The position numbers and the translations under genes are program-made. 64,000 nt of DNA. Origin: Halobellus sp. MBLA0158. GTDB lineage: Archaea; Halobacteriota; Halobacteria; Halobacteriales; Haloferacaceae. Under the pieces are notes generated by a model. It did no database searches. It was not told the origin of the DNA and worked only from the letters and a program-made list of their open reading frames with translations. Location: positions 1,984,001-2,048,000 of the forward strand of contig NZ_JBGNYA010000001.1 of assembly GCF_041477585.1 (NCBI RefSeq). Reading direction: 5' to 3'. Shown here in pieces: positions 28,626 to 38,422 of the stretch. Position 1 is the stretch's first letter, and every line of letters starts with the position of its first letter.

Positions 28626-30161
28626 CTACAGCCAGTCCGCGAACGACCCGTCCAGGAGCGTCTCCCGCTGCTTCCGGATGTAGTCGCGCTGCATCCCGGT
28701 GACGGCGTCGGCGAAGGAGTCGCCGTCGGCCAAGTACTCTCTCACCCGCGCGACCTTCCAGTCTGCGGGCGTCGTCTCGTGTTCGACCCGCGCCCGGAGC
28801 GGGCTGACGTACTTTTCGGCCTCCTCTTCGGTACAGCCGGCGGCGGTGAGCCCGTCGACCGCGTGGGCGAAGATGTCCTCGTAGATCTCCGCTTTGTCCA
28901 TCGTCTCCGCGCCGTCGTTGCGGATCCACCGCTGGCGGCTGTCGAGCCCGTCGCGCATCGCCGCGTAGAAGTTCTGTCTGGCGGTCGACCACGACTGGTC
29001 GGTCGCGGGGTGGCGGCGCCGCGGCAGGCTCTCCATCAGCCCCGCGAACGTCGCCTGGAAGGCGACCGAGTCCCGCACCGTCGGCTGGGCGGCCAGCGGG
29101 CGGAACTCGATCCGGGCGTTCGCCGACGAGCGCGAGGCGCCGTCGAAGACCGGGCGGACCCACCGCCAGTACGTGCCGTGTTTCCGGCGGAGGGTCGCGA
29201 ACTCGTCGTCGAAGCGGTTGCCCTCCTCGACGGGCATCGGGACCATCGTGTCGTCGGCGGCGACGCGGTCGACCGCCTGTTCGACGGTCTCCAGGTCGTC
29301 GGGGAAGCGCACCTTCTTCACGTCGTCGGTGTTGAGCACCGACTCGAAGACGACGATGCGATTCTCGGCGTAGCCCTCCGAGAGGATCTTCTGGGCGCCG
29401 ACGTCGTCGTAGAGGTCCGGCGGGAAGAACGGGGAGTTTACCCCGAGGGCGAGCAGCGGGCCGGCGATCCGGAGCGCGTACGTGAAGAGCGTCGGGAGGT
29501 CGGCGGCGTGAGCGACCTGGAAGTGGGGCTGGATCGAGGTGATGAGCGACTCGGGCATCACCGTGTCGGCCGACAGCGAGACGTTCGGCGCGTCGATCGT
29601 CATCTCCTCGGCGGCGTTCGGCCCGTTCGCCATCGTGTGATACCGCACGGCGCCGCTCATGTTCGTCGCGATGCGGACGCCCTCGGCCTCGACGCTGCCG
29701 GTGAGGTACTCCCGGGCCGTCTCGCCGGCGGGGGGAATCGTCCAGAGGCCGTCGCTGACGAGCCGGATCCCCTCGGCGCCCGTGCAGTCCAGGGCCGCGG
29801 CCAGTCGGGCGCGCACCTCCGACTCCTGGGCGCGGAGTCCGGCGGGGTTCAGGGGCTGGGGGCTGGTCGTCATCTCGGCGTTGTGGAGCCCAAGTTCCTT
29901 CTCGAAGCCGATGAGTTCGAGCAGTCGACGGGGGACGCGCATCAGGCCGTAGGTGTCGGCGTCGTCGTCGGAGGCCGACCAGCGGCCGTCCGCGACGGCG
30001 TAGAATTCGTATTCGAGGCCGACGATGGACTGGTGGTTGTCGAAGGTTCCCTCCCGGAGCTCCGACTTCACGACCTCGGCGTCCGTCCGGGCCTGGGCCT
30101 CGAACTCCTCGGCGTCGACGGCGAGGGCGTCGCGCACGTCTGCCGCCAGCTCCTCGGTCAT
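28626..30161 (-). CDS. GCS2-type glutamate-cysteine ligase-like protein
   Basis: A 511-residue soluble protein with glutamate-cysteine ligase (GCS2) features. GLEYEF at residues 48-53 fits the metal/ATP motif of the family, and ARIEFRPLAAQPTVRDSVAF near residue 385 matches its arginine-containing substrate motif. HNAEM and ITSIQPHFQV lie between. Haloarchaea make gamma-glutamylcysteine with a different, shorter GshA, so the substrate of this longer relative is uncertain; another carboxylate-amine ligation is possible. It begins 126 bp from the divergent DNA ligase gene. Confidence 0.65.
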   Translation of the reverse strand: MTEELAADVRDALAVDAEEFEAQARTDAEVVKSELREGTFDNHQSIVGLEYEFYAVADGRWSASDDDADTYGLMRVPRRLLELIGFEKELGLHNAEMTTSPQPLNPAGLRAQESEVRARLAAALDCTGAEGIRLVSDGLWTIPPAGETAREYLTGSVEAEGVRIATNMSGAVRYHTMANGPNAAEEMTIDAPNVSLSADTVMPESLITSIQPHFQVAHAADLPTLFTYALRIAGPLLALGVNSPFFPPDLYDDVGAQKILSEGYAENRIVVFESVLNTDDVKKVRFPDDLETVEQAVDRVAADDTMVPMPVEEGNRFDDEFATLRRKHGTYWRWVRPVFDGASRSSANARIEFRPLAAQPTVRDSVAFQATFAGLMESLPRRRHPATDQSWSTARQNFYAAMRDGLDSRQRWIRNDGAETMDKAEIYEDIFAHAVDGLTAAGCTEEEAEKYVSPLRARVEHETTPADWKVARVREYLADGDSFADAVTGMQRDYIRKQRETLLDGSFADWL

Positions 30162-30276
30162 AGGACTCCCTGGACGGCCGGAGGGCTTCAATCCCGTGGC
30201 TCGGGTCCCGCGGCGACGCTCGCGGCCGCCCGACGCAGTCGGTTCGAGTCGGCGGACTCTTGTCGGCCCGCCGGAT

Positions 30277-30284
30277 AGGAGGAG
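30277..30284 (+). promoter_or_regulatory. Shine-Dalgarno site for the DNA ligase gene
   Basis: AGGAGGAG immediately precedes the ATG at 30288, which fixes this start. Confidence 0.5.
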
Positions 30285-30287
30285 TCG

Positions 30288-32066
30288 ATGCAGTTCGCAG
30301 CGCTGGCAGCGCGCGCCGAGGAACTGGAGGCGGAACCGGGCGACCTGGCGACGATCGGTCTCGCGGCCGATCTCTTCGCCGAAGCCGACGAGGATCTCCC
30401 GACCGTCGTGCGGTTCCTCCAGGGGCGCGTCTTCCCGGCGTGGGACTCGACGACGCTCGACGTCGGGCCGGCCCTCCTCCACGAGGCCATCGCGCGCGCC
30501 GCGGGACAGAACGTCACGGCCGACGACGTCGAAGCCGACCTCGCGGAGATCGGCGAGATCGGCGCCGTCGCGGCCACCTACGACTTCGGCGGACAGCGCG
30601 GCCTGGGCGCCTTCGCCGGCGACGACGGCGACGACCTGACCGTCGCCGAGGTGGACGAAACGCTCCGTGAGATCGCGCGGGTCACCGGCGACGGGAGCGA
30701 GCGCCGGCGGCTCGACACCCTCTTCGGCCTGTTCAACCGCGCGTCGCCGAGCGAAGCGAAGGTCCTCGCGCGACTCGTGCTGGGCGAGATGCGGATCGGC
30801 GTCGGCGAGGGGACCGTCCGCGACGCAGTCGCGCTCGCGTTCCTCGACGGCGAGACGGGCGACGAGTCGGAGGCTGGAGAGGCGGAGGCCGATGACGGGG
30901 ATGACGAAGATTCCGACGACGAGCCGATCTCGCCCGCGGACGACGCCGTCGCGGCCGTCGAGCGCGCCCTGCAGGTCTCGAACGACTACGGGATGGTGGC
31001 CGAGGTGGCTCGCGAGGACGGGCGCGCGGGGCTCGACGACATCGGCCTGGAGGTCGGTCGCCCGGTCCAGGCGATGCTCGCGCAGGCCGGGACCGCGACC
31101 GAGGCCGTCGATGACTGGGGCGAGGCGGCCGTCGAGACGAAGTTCGACGGCGCGCGCGTCCAGGTCCACCACGATGGCGAGGGGACGAGGCTGTTCTCGC
31201 GGAATATGGACGACGTCACCGACCCGCTGCCGGAGGTCGTGGAGTTCGTCGACCGCGAACTGGACGGTCCCGCCGTCCTCGACGGGGAAATCGTCGCCGT
31301 CGCCGACGACGGCTCGCCCTGTCCCTTCCAGGAGGTGCTCCGCCGCTTCCGCCGGAAGTACGACGTCGAGCGGATGCGCGACGAGGTCCGCGTCGAACTC
31401 CGCGCCTTCGACTGCCTCCACGCGGACGGGGAGGACCTGCTGGACGCGTCGCTGTCGGAGCGCCACGAACGACTGGAGGAACTGCTCGGTCACACCGACG
31501 CCGTCTCGGACCTCACCGTCACCGACGACCCCGAGGAGATCGCCGAGATCGAGGACGCGGCGCTATCGGCGGGCCACGAGGGGATTATGCTCAAGGATCC
31601 GGGCTCGACCTACGCGCCGGGCAAGCGCGGCCGTAACTGGCTGAAGCGCAAGCCCGACGTGGAGACGCTCGACCTCGTCGTCACCGGCGCCGAGTGGGGC
31701 GAGGGCCGGCGCGCGAACCTCCTCGGGACGTTCCTCGTGTCCGCGCGGATCGAGGAAGCCGACCGGACCGACGCGACCGACGACGCCTACGCCACGCTCG
31801 GGAAGGTCGCGACCGGCATCACCGACGAGCGACTCGAATCGCTGACCGAGCGGCTCGAACCGCACATCGTCCGCGAGGAGGGACAGACCGTCGACATCGA
31901 GCCCGCGGTCGTCTTCGAGGTCGGCTACGAGGAGATCCAGCGCTCGCCGACCTACTCCTCGGAGTACGCGCTCCGATTCCCCCGGTTCGTCGACGTCCGC
32001 GAGGACAAATCCCCGAGCGACGCCGACACGCTCGCCCGCGTCGAGCGCCTGGCCGACGGACAGTAG
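30288..32066 (+). CDS. ligA: ATP-dependent DNA ligase
   Basis: A 592-residue archaeal replicative-type ligase joining Okazaki fragments. Lys285 in ETKFDGARV is the adenylated residue of motif I, and motifs follow with LDGEIVA and GIMLKDP, then LKRKP. The N-terminal DNA-binding domain precedes the nucleotidyltransferase core and the OB-fold C-terminus. An acidic insertion of about 30 residues (about 190-220) interrupts the N-terminal domain, as often seen in halophilic proteins. Confidence 0.96.
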   Translation: MQFAALAARAEELEAEPGDLATIGLAADLFAEADEDLPTVVRFLQGRVFPAWDSTTLDVGPALLHEAIARAAGQNVTADDVEADLAEIGEIGAVAATYDFGGQRGLGAFAGDDGDDLTVAEVDETLREIARVTGDGSERRRLDTLFGLFNRASPSEAKVLARLVLGEMRIGVGEGTVRDAVALAFLDGETGDESEAGEAEADDGDDEDSDDEPISPADDAVAAVERALQVSNDYGMVAEVAREDGRAGLDDIGLEVGRPVQAMLAQAGTATEAVDDWGEAAVETKFDGARVQVHHDGEGTRLFSRNMDDVTDPLPEVVEFVDRELDGPAVLDGEIVAVADDGSPCPFQEVLRRFRRKYDVERMRDEVRVELRAFDCLHADGEDLLDASLSERHERLEELLGHTDAVSDLTVTDDPEEIAEIEDAALSAGHEGIMLKDPGSTYAPGKRGRNWLKRKPDVETLDLVVTGAEWGEGRRANLLGTFLVSARIEEADRTDATDDAYATLGKVATGITDERLESLTERLEPHIVREEGQTVDIEPAVVFEVGYEEIQRSPTYSSEYALRFPRFVDVREDKSPSDADTLARVERLADGQ

Positions 32067-32106
32067 CGGATCGATTGCTCGGTGACGGCGGCGGGGTCGA
32101 CGGCGG

Positions 32107-32412
32107 TCACTCGACGGCGGTACCCGGCTCGTAGACCTCGATCTCGTCGCTGGTAATCACCACGGGGTACTCCCAGATCACCGCCGACAGGCGGAGGTTC
32201 GCCCGCGCGGAGTCGAGTAGATCGTCGATCGCGTCCGCGTCGACCCACGTGTACAGCGTCTCGGCCTCGGTGGGGACGCCGTCGAGCGGGGGCTCACAGA
32301 ACGCCGAGACGACCGCGTTCGTCCCGTCCTCGTCGCGGTCCCGGGAGTACCTGACGAGCGGCTCCGGACCCGACAGTTCTCCCGCCCCGATTGGCTCTCC
32401 GATGCTGCTCAT
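32107..32412 (-). CDS. HalOD1 output-domain protein
   Basis: A 101-residue protein resembling the haloarchaeal HalOD1 output domain: the central TLYTWVDADAIDDLL and the closing VIWEYPVVITSDEIEVYEP match its WVDxDAL and strand-rich end. HalOD1 domains often occur alone or attached to response regulators, and their biochemical role is unknown. A TATA-like element lies about 27 nt upstream of the ATG, suggesting a leaderless transcript. It is not part of the neighbouring top6 operon because it has its own promoter. Confidence 0.72.
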   Translation of the reverse strand: MSSIGEPIGAGELSGPEPLVRYSRDRDEDGTNAVVSAFCEPPLDGVPTEAETLYTWVDADAIDDLLDSARANLRLSAVIWEYPVVITSDEIEVYEPGTAVE

Positions 32413-32514
32413 ACGCGGCTTTGGGAGACCTAGGAAATAAACGCAAGCCTCCGAGTATCGTATTTGATATTCGTGAGAGGGAGAGTGCCTCGCTCGCCGG
32501 AGCCTTCCGGAGGC

Positions 32515-33609
32515 TCAGAGCACGCCCATCGCCGACAGCCGCTCGGGGAGGTACGTGTCGGTGACGAAGTCCAGCCCGCGGGAGGCCAGCGCCTGCTGTT
32601 CGGCCTTCTTCTCGATGTCGAGCTGGAGTTCGATCTGCTCGGTCCAGTAGTCGGTCTCGAATCTGGGGTCCTCCAGTTCGGATTCGAGCGCGTTGACGTC
32701 CGAGTCCGCCAGCGGGTCGGTGGGGAGGTCGTACTCGACGATGTCCTCCGGCTGGATCCCGACGAAGCGCGCCTCGGGCGTCGCGAGGTACTCCGAGAGG
32801 TGCGCGGACTTGATCGAGCCGTAGGCGACCGAGCCGTAGATCCGGTAGGACCACGGGTCGCCGTCTGTGAAGACCACGACCGGCAGGTCGAGTTCGTCGT
32901 GGAGGCGCTTCGTGATCCGGCGGGTCGCCCGGGCCGGCTGGCCCTTCAGGTGGACGACGAGGCAGTTGTACTCCTCGTCGAAGCCGTTCTCCACGAGGCG
33001 ATCGCGCATCCCGCCGGTCTCGACGCAGAGCACGAAGTCGATGTCGTGATCGAGGAAGTCGATCGTGTCGGGGTTGTTGGGGATCTGGTAGCCTCCCTCG
33101 CCGACGTCCTTCTGGCAGTGGATCTCCCGTTCGCCGCGGCGGGTCTGCTCGCGGAGTTCGAGCGGGCCCATAAGCGTCGCACCCGACTCCTCGGGGCGCA
33201 TGTGGAAGTCCTCGCGGGTGACGCCCGAGACGATCTCTAAGTCCTCGATCAGTTGGTTCGACTCGTCCTGACTCGAGAACTGCGCCTCCTCGTTGTCCCA
33301 CGACTCCGAGAGGTAGTACAGCTCACGCAGCGTCGACGAGCGGTCGGCCTCCAACTGATTGACGAGGAACTCGATTGCGTAGGCGGCCTTCAGCAATTTC
33401 CGCGCGCCGCGGACGCTGTTGGCAGACCGCGTCGACGTGCGGTCGCCGTAGACCCAGACCTTCGATTCCTCGTCGAAGACGATGTTCGACTTCGTCCGCG
33501 TGGGGATGTTCATCTGGGGCACTTCGCCCGACGCGAACTGGTCGTAGAACTCCGCGGCGAGATCGACGAGCCGTTCCTGTGCGATTTCGTCGTCCTGTTT
33601 CGTGCTCAT
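32515..33609 (-). CDS. top6A: DNA topoisomerase VI subunit A
   Basis: A 364-residue catalytic subunit of topoisomerase VI, related to Spo11. The catalytic Tyr is in [11 protein letters not shown], residues 98-99 (the second Tyr being the likely nucleophile). The TOPRIM acidic residues are visible in [15 protein letters not shown]. It decatenates DNA together with subunit B. The start is two bases after the top6B stop, so they are co-translated in one operon. Confidence 0.97.
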   Translation of the reverse strand: MSTKQDDEIAQERLVDLAAEFYDQFASGEVPQMNIPTRTKSNIVFDEESKVWVYGDRTSTRSANSVRGARKLLKAAYAIEFLVNQLEADRSSTLRELYYLSESWDNEEAQFSSQDESNQLIEDLEIVSGVTREDFHMRPEESGATLMGPLELREQTRRGEREIHCQKDVGEGGYQIPNNPDTIDFLDHDIDFVLCVETGGMRDRLVENGFDEEYNCLVVHLKGQPARATRRITKRLHDELDLPVVVFTDGDPWSYRIYGSVAYGSIKSAHLSEYLATPEARFVGIQPEDIVEYDLPTDPLADSDVNALESELEDPRFETDYWTEQIELQLDIEKKAEQQALASRGLDFVTDTYLPERLSAMGVL

Positions 33610-33611
33610 GG

Positions 33612-36017
33612 TTAGGCGTTGACCGTCAGTTTCTCCGCTTCGATGCCGTCGACGTCGACGTCGAACTCCGCGTCCCCGCTCGCCGTGTAGGTGAGTTCGA
33701 CCGTCTCACCCGCCGGGACCGTCGGTTCCCACTTGACGAACCACTCGCCGTCGAGGTCGACGACGCTCGCGTCCTCGGGGAGGTCCGCGGGCTCGACCGA
33801 GACGATGTCTGTGATCTCGGGGTCCTCGTTGCGGTCGGAGTGGTTTTCGACGATCAGGGTGACGCTGTCGCCGTCGACCTCGCGCTCGACGCTGACGTTG
33901 TTCATAATCCGGGCCAGGGCGCCGTCGATGTTGGGCCGCGGCCGATCCGTGACCTCCGAGAGCTTGTCGGCCATCTCCGGGAGGATCTTCCCGAGGACGT
34001 CCTGCTTCTTCCGGCGCTTCTGCATCGAGCGCCGCTTGTTGAGGTAGGACTTGAGGTCGCGGGCGGCCTCGCGGATCGCGAGTTCGATCTCGTCTTCGAT
34101 CGCGGGGATGTTCGCGATGGCGTCCTTGGACTCGCTCGTGAACGGGACGTTCGTGGACGCGACGTGGATCATAATCACCGCGGGGCCGTTCGGCATCCCC
34201 GACCCGCCGGGCTGGTCGAGCCCGTAGTTCCGCCAGCCGATCCCCTTCACGACGTCGGTCGTCGCACACGCCCCGCGCTGGTAGACGAGCGGCACGCGGT
34301 TGGCGAAGCGGAGGAGGTCGACCGTCCCGTCTTCGAGTTCGCCGCCGTAGGCGATGCCGGCCTCGACGATGAACGGGTCGCCGCCGTGGACCTCCGCGTC
34401 GCGCGTCGCCGCGGCGTAGAAGTCGGCGTCGAACTCCTTTCGAAGGCCGGCCTCGACGAGCTCGGCCGTGATCGGCGACAGGCAGTTCGTCGGCGGCGCG
34501 AGGATGTCGGTCTCGCGCATCGCCTCCAGGAGTTCGGAGGCGACGTCGCGCTCGCCCGCGACCTCCCGGACCTTCGGGACGTCGTCGGGGACGGTCCGCA
34601 TCGTCTCCCAGACCGCCTCGACGACGTTCTCCCTGGCGGTCTCGCCGAAGGAGATCTCCTCCGAAACCAGGAGATCCGCCGAGCGGTCGACGTAGTCCAC
34701 GAGGGTCGCTCGCGTGGCGCGGTGCGTCGGATCCCCGTCGCGGAATTTGTCGGCCAGCCGCTCGGCGATGCCGGCGACGGTCGCGTCATCCTTCCGCGTG
34801 CTCGTGGCCTCGTCGACGAGCGCGTAGAGGTCCGAGTCGAGGTCCCCCGTCAGGACCGCCCACGCCGCCTCGACGGCGTTTTCTCGCACCGTGTCGCCGA
34901 AGTTCGCGTCGAACTCGTCCTCGACGTCGTCGGCGACGGTGTCGACGATCCCCGCCAGTTCGCTGTGGGCCGTCCGCTCGCGCGACTGGAGGGTGTCAGC
35001 GACGCGCTCGGCGAACGTCGCGGTCGCCTCGGCGCCCTTGTTCGCGACGCTGTCTTCGATCGCGGTTTCGAGGTCGGTCTCGGGCTCGCGCGGCGCCGAC
35101 CAGCCCATCTCGCGGCCGAAGTGCCGGTCCCGGAAGCGGTCGATGACCTTGTCGGCGGTCTTCGACCCGACGCGGGTGAACTCCTCTTGGAGGAAGCCCG
35201 ACACCGAGTAGGACTCGGTGGCGTTGAGCATCTTGATCAGCGTCCCGAGCTCGACGCCGTGGGGGTGCGGGCGGATCTCTTCGGTTTCGGCAGGCAGGGA
35301 CGCGCCCTCGACGCGCTCGTACCGCCGCGGCTCGTCGAGGCCGGGCTCGTCCAGAACCAAGCGGGCGTGGGGGTTGACGACCGCGGTGTGCTTGACATAG
35401 TCGTGGAGCTGCTGGCGCGCCCGCATGTTCGCCTCCATCTCCATCTCGATGCGGGTACCGTGAGTCGGCGAGAGTTCCGACTCGCCCGGTGCGCGCTCCT
35501 CTTCGACCTGGATCTCGGGCTCGTTGGTGTCGGTGTCGATGATTAGCTCGAAGTACTGGGCCGTCTCCGAACGCTGGGTGCGGGAGGTGATCTTCGCGGG
35601 CTTGCCGGAAGTGAGCTGCGAGTAGAGTACAGCCGCCGAGATGCCGATTCCCTGCTGGCCGCGGCTCTGCTCACGGGCGTGAAACCGCGAGCCGTACAGC
35701 AGTTTCCCGAACACCTTGGGGATCTGTTCGCGGGTGATCCCGGGGCCGTTGTCCTCGACGATCAGGGTGTAGTAATCGCCCGATTCCCTGATCTCGATCG
35801 AGATGTCGGGCTTGATCCCGGCCTCCTCGGTCGCGTCGAGGGCGTTATCGACGGCCTCCTTGACGGCCGTGACGAGCCCCCGCGCGCCCGAGTCGAAGCC
35901 GAGCATGTGCTTGTTCTTCTCGAAGAACTCGGCGATGGAGATGGCGCGCTGGCCCTCGGCCAGCTCCTCGGCGATCCCGCCGCCCTCCTCGCCGAGCGTC
36001 GACTGGAAAGACGTCAT
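33612..36017 (-). CDS. top6B: DNA topoisomerase VI subunit B
   Basis: An 801-residue GHKL ATPase subunit. ATP-binding motifs are [21 protein letters not shown] and [14 protein letters not shown]. It has the central H2TH and transducer domains, and an extra C-terminal immunoglobulin-like part (about residues 700-801). Length is greater than thermophilic Top6B because of halophilic acidic insertions between domains (about 330-530). It couples ATP hydrolysis to strand passage with Top6A, encoded immediately downstream. Confidence 0.96.
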   Translation of the reverse strand: MTSFQSTLGEEGGGIAEELAEGQRAISIAEFFEKNKHMLGFDSGARGLVTAVKEAVDNALDATEEAGIKPDISIEIRESGDYYTLIVEDNGPGITREQIPKVFGKLLYGSRFHAREQSRGQQGIGISAAVLYSQLTSGKPAKITSRTQRSETAQYFELIIDTDTNEPEIQVEEERAPGESELSPTHGTRIEMEMEANMRARQQLHDYVKHTAVVNPHARLVLDEPGLDEPRRYERVEGASLPAETEEIRPHPHGVELGTLIKMLNATESYSVSGFLQEEFTRVGSKTADKVIDRFRDRHFGREMGWSAPREPETDLETAIEDSVANKGAEATATFAERVADTLQSRERTAHSELAGIVDTVADDVEDEFDANFGDTVRENAVEAAWAVLTGDLDSDLYALVDEATSTRKDDATVAGIAERLADKFRDGDPTHRATRATLVDYVDRSADLLVSEEISFGETARENVVEAVWETMRTVPDDVPKVREVAGERDVASELLEAMRETDILAPPTNCLSPITAELVEAGLRKEFDADFYAAATRDAEVHGGDPFIVEAGIAYGGELEDGTVDLLRFANRVPLVYQRGACATTDVVKGIGWRNYGLDQPGGSGMPNGPAVIMIHVASTNVPFTSESKDAIANIPAIEDEIELAIREAARDLKSYLNKRRSMQKRRKKQDVLGKILPEMADKLSEVTDRPRPNIDGALARIMNNVSVEREVDGDSVTLIVENHSDRNEDPEITDIVSVEPADLPEDASVVDLDGEWFVKWEPTVPAGETVELTYTASGDAEFDVDVDGIEAEKLTVNA

Positions 36018-36112
36018 CTGCGGAGTCCTTCCTCGTGGACGGTTAAGAAGGGTTCGGGAGCGGGGTGAAAGTGAAACGACGGACGGCAGTCAGGTCCGCG
36101 GGAAACGCGGCG

Positions 36113-36652
36113 CTACTGCTCGACGTCGACCGACTCGATCTCGATGTCTTTCACCGGCTTGTCGTCGCTGTCGGTCGGCACGTCGCCGATCTCCTCTACC
36201 ACGCTCATCCCCTCGACGACCTGCCCGAAGACCGCGTGGCGGCCGTCGAGGTGCGGCTGGGCGTCGAGCGTGATGAAGAACTGCGAGCCGTTGGTGTTCG
36301 GGCCGCGGTTGGCCATCGAGAGCTTGCCCGCCTCGTCGTGGTTCAGGTCCTCGTGGAACTCGTCGTCGAAGGTGTAGCCCGGGCCGCCGCGGCCGGTGCC
36401 CTCGGGGTCGCCGCCCTGGATCATGAAGCCGTCGATCACGCGGTGGAAGACCGTGCCCTCGTACAGCGAGTCGGTGCGGGTCTCGCCCGTCTCGGGGTCG
36501 CTCCACTCCTTGTCGCCCGTCGCGAGGCCGAGGAAGTTCTCGACTGTGCGCGGCGCGCGCTGTTCGAACAGTTCGACGGTGATGTCGCCCTTCGTGGTTG
36601 ACAGCGTCACGACGGGGTTCTCGGGGTTTTCGAGTTCGGCGTCGTCGACCAT
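36113..36652 (-). CDS. Cyclophilin-type peptidyl-prolyl cis-trans isomerase
   Basis: A 179-residue cyclophilin that speeds proline isomerisation in folding proteins. The active-site arginine is in [16 protein letters not shown], and [22 protein letters not shown] covers the conserved Phe/Trp-like region, with His in place of the cyclosporin-binding Trp. No signal peptide is present, so it is cytoplasmic. An ATG at 36652 gives the standard start. Confidence 0.92.
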   Translation of the reverse strand: MVDDAELENPENPVVTLSTTKGDITVELFEQRAPRTVENFLGLATGDKEWSDPETGETRTDSLYEGTVFHRVIDGFMIQGGDPEGTGRGGPGYTFDDEFHEDLNHDEAGKLSMANRGPNTNGSQFFITLDAQPHLDGRHAVFGQVVEGMSVVEEIGDVPTDSDDKPVKDIEIESVDVEQ

Positions 36653-36715
36653 AGGGGAGGAAGGAGCGACCGATACAAAACGGTGTCCACTCGGCCTCTC
36701 GACGCCCGCGCCGAC

Positions 36716-37153
36716 TCACTCCGCGAGCGGCCCCGACGGAACGGCGCTCACGTGCATTCCGACGAAGCGCCACGTCGAGTCTGCTTCGTCGCCGACGCCG
36801 TCGGCATCGCCCTCGCGCGCTCGCCGTTCGAGCGTCCCGCTCCAGCGACTCTCGAAGTCGTATTCCCGCCCGGATTCGACGTCTCGCCACGCCATTTGGA
36901 CGTCGTCGGAGAACCACGCGTGGTCGTCGCGTTCGGTAACCGAGAGCGCGTCGCTCTCGACGGTCCAGTCCGCCGTCGTTCGCGTCTGCGCTCTGAGCCC
37001 CGCTTCGATCTCGTCGTAGCCGGTCAGCTTCTCGGTGATCCCGTATTTCACGATGTCGTCGTCCCGCGCGAAGAACGGAGACAGCGGCTCGCCACTCCTA
37101 AGCGCGTCGTAGTACGCGCGGATCCGGTCCGCGGCGGTCGTCTCGCTGGTCAT
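36716..37153 (-). CDS. SnoaL-like (NTF2-fold) protein
   Basis: A 145-residue protein of the NTF2-like superfamily, related to DUF3225/SnoaL. RIRAYYDALRSGEPLSPFFARDDDIVKYGI forms the N-terminal helices, and TWRFVGMHVSAVP the closing strand. NTF2-fold proteins include isomerases and ligand-binding proteins; the ligand is unknown. The ATG at 37153 excludes a basic, low-complexity upstream extension. It is on the same strand as the TrpD-like gene, 86 bp downstream of it. Confidence 0.75.
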   Translation of the reverse strand: MTSETTAADRIRAYYDALRSGEPLSPFFARDDDIVKYGITEKLTGYDEIEAGLRAQTRTTADWTVESDALSVTERDDHAWFSDDVQMAWRDVESGREYDFESRWSGTLERRAREGDADGVGDEADSTWRFVGMHVSAVPSGPLAE

Positions 37154-37239
37154 ACTCGGCCCACGGCGGCCGCGGGGAAACGAGTGTCGGCGGTCAGAAA
37201 CGAACAGCGGCGAGGAGACGGGACGAGAAGACGCCCGTA

Positions 37240-38313
37240 TCAGAAGTCGCGGAGGTCTTCGAGGACGGCCGCAGCAGCGCCGGAGTCGATGCTCTCGCGG
37301 GCCATCTCCAGGCCCTCGTCGAGGGTTTCGGCGTCCTCGCGGGCGTAGATCCGGAAGGCGGCGTTGAGCGCGACCGCGTCGGCGAAGTGGTCCTCGCGCT
37401 CGCCGGCGATGATCTCCGCCGTCAGGTCCGCGGAGTCGCCCGCGACGTCGTCGGGGTCGACTTCGAGGTCCTCGTACTCGAAGTCCATCCCGTACTCGGG
37501 CGTCTCGATCTCGTAGTCGCGGAAGTCGCCGTCGGTCCACTCGCCGACCTTCGTGTAGCCGGGGCGGATGTCGTCGTAGCCTTCCATCCCCTGGAACATC
37601 ACGACGCGGTGGGGGCTCTGGGAGTCCATATTCTCGAAAGTCTCGACGATCTTCTTCGCGAACGCTAGGTGGTAGAAGGAGCCGAGGTGGACGTCGGCCT
37701 TCGCGGGGTTGGCGATCGTCTCGACGGTGTTGACGAACGTGCGGACGCCCATCTGATCGCGGCGGTCCCACAGGGCGTGGACCCGCGGCGCGAACTCGGG
37801 CTGGTAGTAGAAGCCGAAGCCCGTCTCGTCGACCATATCCGCGCTCTCGTTCGGGACGAGTTCGGTCCGGATCCCGAGTTCGTCGAGGACGTGCTTGTAG
37901 GCGTCCTGTTTCTGCGTCGGGACGCGGTCGCCGGAGTGGACGACGACCGGCGTGCCCGCGCCGGCGGCGACGATGCCCGCCGCGGCGCCCAGGATCGCGG
38001 TGTCGCCCTTGCCGTCGTAGTTCGCCCCGCAGTCGACGGGGTCGGCGTCGGGCTCGGCGTAGACGACGTCCTCGGCGATCACGTCGGCGTAGGCCGCGAG
38101 CTCCTCGGCGTTGTTGTGCTTCCAGCGGTTCGCGAGCCAGAACGCCCCCAGCGTGGTGGGGTCGGGCTCGCCGGCGAGGATCCGCTCCATCGCTTCTGTC
38201 GCCTGCTCGCGCGTCATGTCCTCGGCGGACTTGACGCCCGTGCCGACGACCTCGGTCATCAGGCGCTTCAGCGGCCACTCCCCGAATTCGGCGGGCTCCG
38301 TCGCTTGAGCCAT
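37240..38313 (-). CDS. Anthranilate phosphoribosyltransferase-like protein (TrpD2 type)
   Basis: A 357-residue protein with the TrpD fold. It has the N-terminal helical domain (WPLKRLMTEVVGTGVKSAEDMTREQATEAMERILAG) and the NYDGKGDTAILGAAAGIVAAGAGTPVVVHSGDRVP region that corresponds to the phosphate-binding loop. It lacks several canonical TrpD residues (for example GTGGD and the KHGNR motif are altered), so true anthranilate transferase activity is doubtful. E. coli YbiB, a TrpD2 protein, binds nucleic acid. No tryptophan genes lie nearby. Confidence 0.75.
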   Translation of the reverse strand: MAQATEPAEFGEWPLKRLMTEVVGTGVKSAEDMTREQATEAMERILAGEPDPTTLGAFWLANRWKHNNAEELAAYADVIAEDVVYAEPDADPVDCGANYDGKGDTAILGAAAGIVAAGAGTPVVVHSGDRVPTQKQDAYKHVLDELGIRTELVPNESADMVDETGFGFYYQPEFAPRVHALWDRRDQMGVRTFVNTVETIANPAKADVHLGSFYHLAFAKKIVETFENMDSQSPHRVVMFQGMEGYDDIRPGYTKVGEWTDGDFRDYEIETPEYGMDFEYEDLEVDPDDVAGDSADLTAEIIAGEREDHFADAVALNAAFRIYAREDAETLDEGLEMARESIDSGAAAAVLEDLRDF

Positions 38314-38422
38314 ACGAATCGATTCGGGTTTGAGCATAAAAAGTGACCCGTTCGATTCCCACCTGGGAAGAGCCGAGACGGGAGCCGAAATAGGTACGTC
38401 CGTTCGGTCCCAGGTGTCGACA

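Noticed and set aside
32500-32516. GAGCCT/AGGCTC hairpin at the end of top6A
   Set aside because: It overlaps the stop codon, is only six base pairs, and no T-run follows on the minus strand.
33375-35546. 723-residue plus-strand frame opposite top6A-top6B
   Set aside because: Crosses two genuine genes and shows no protein family.
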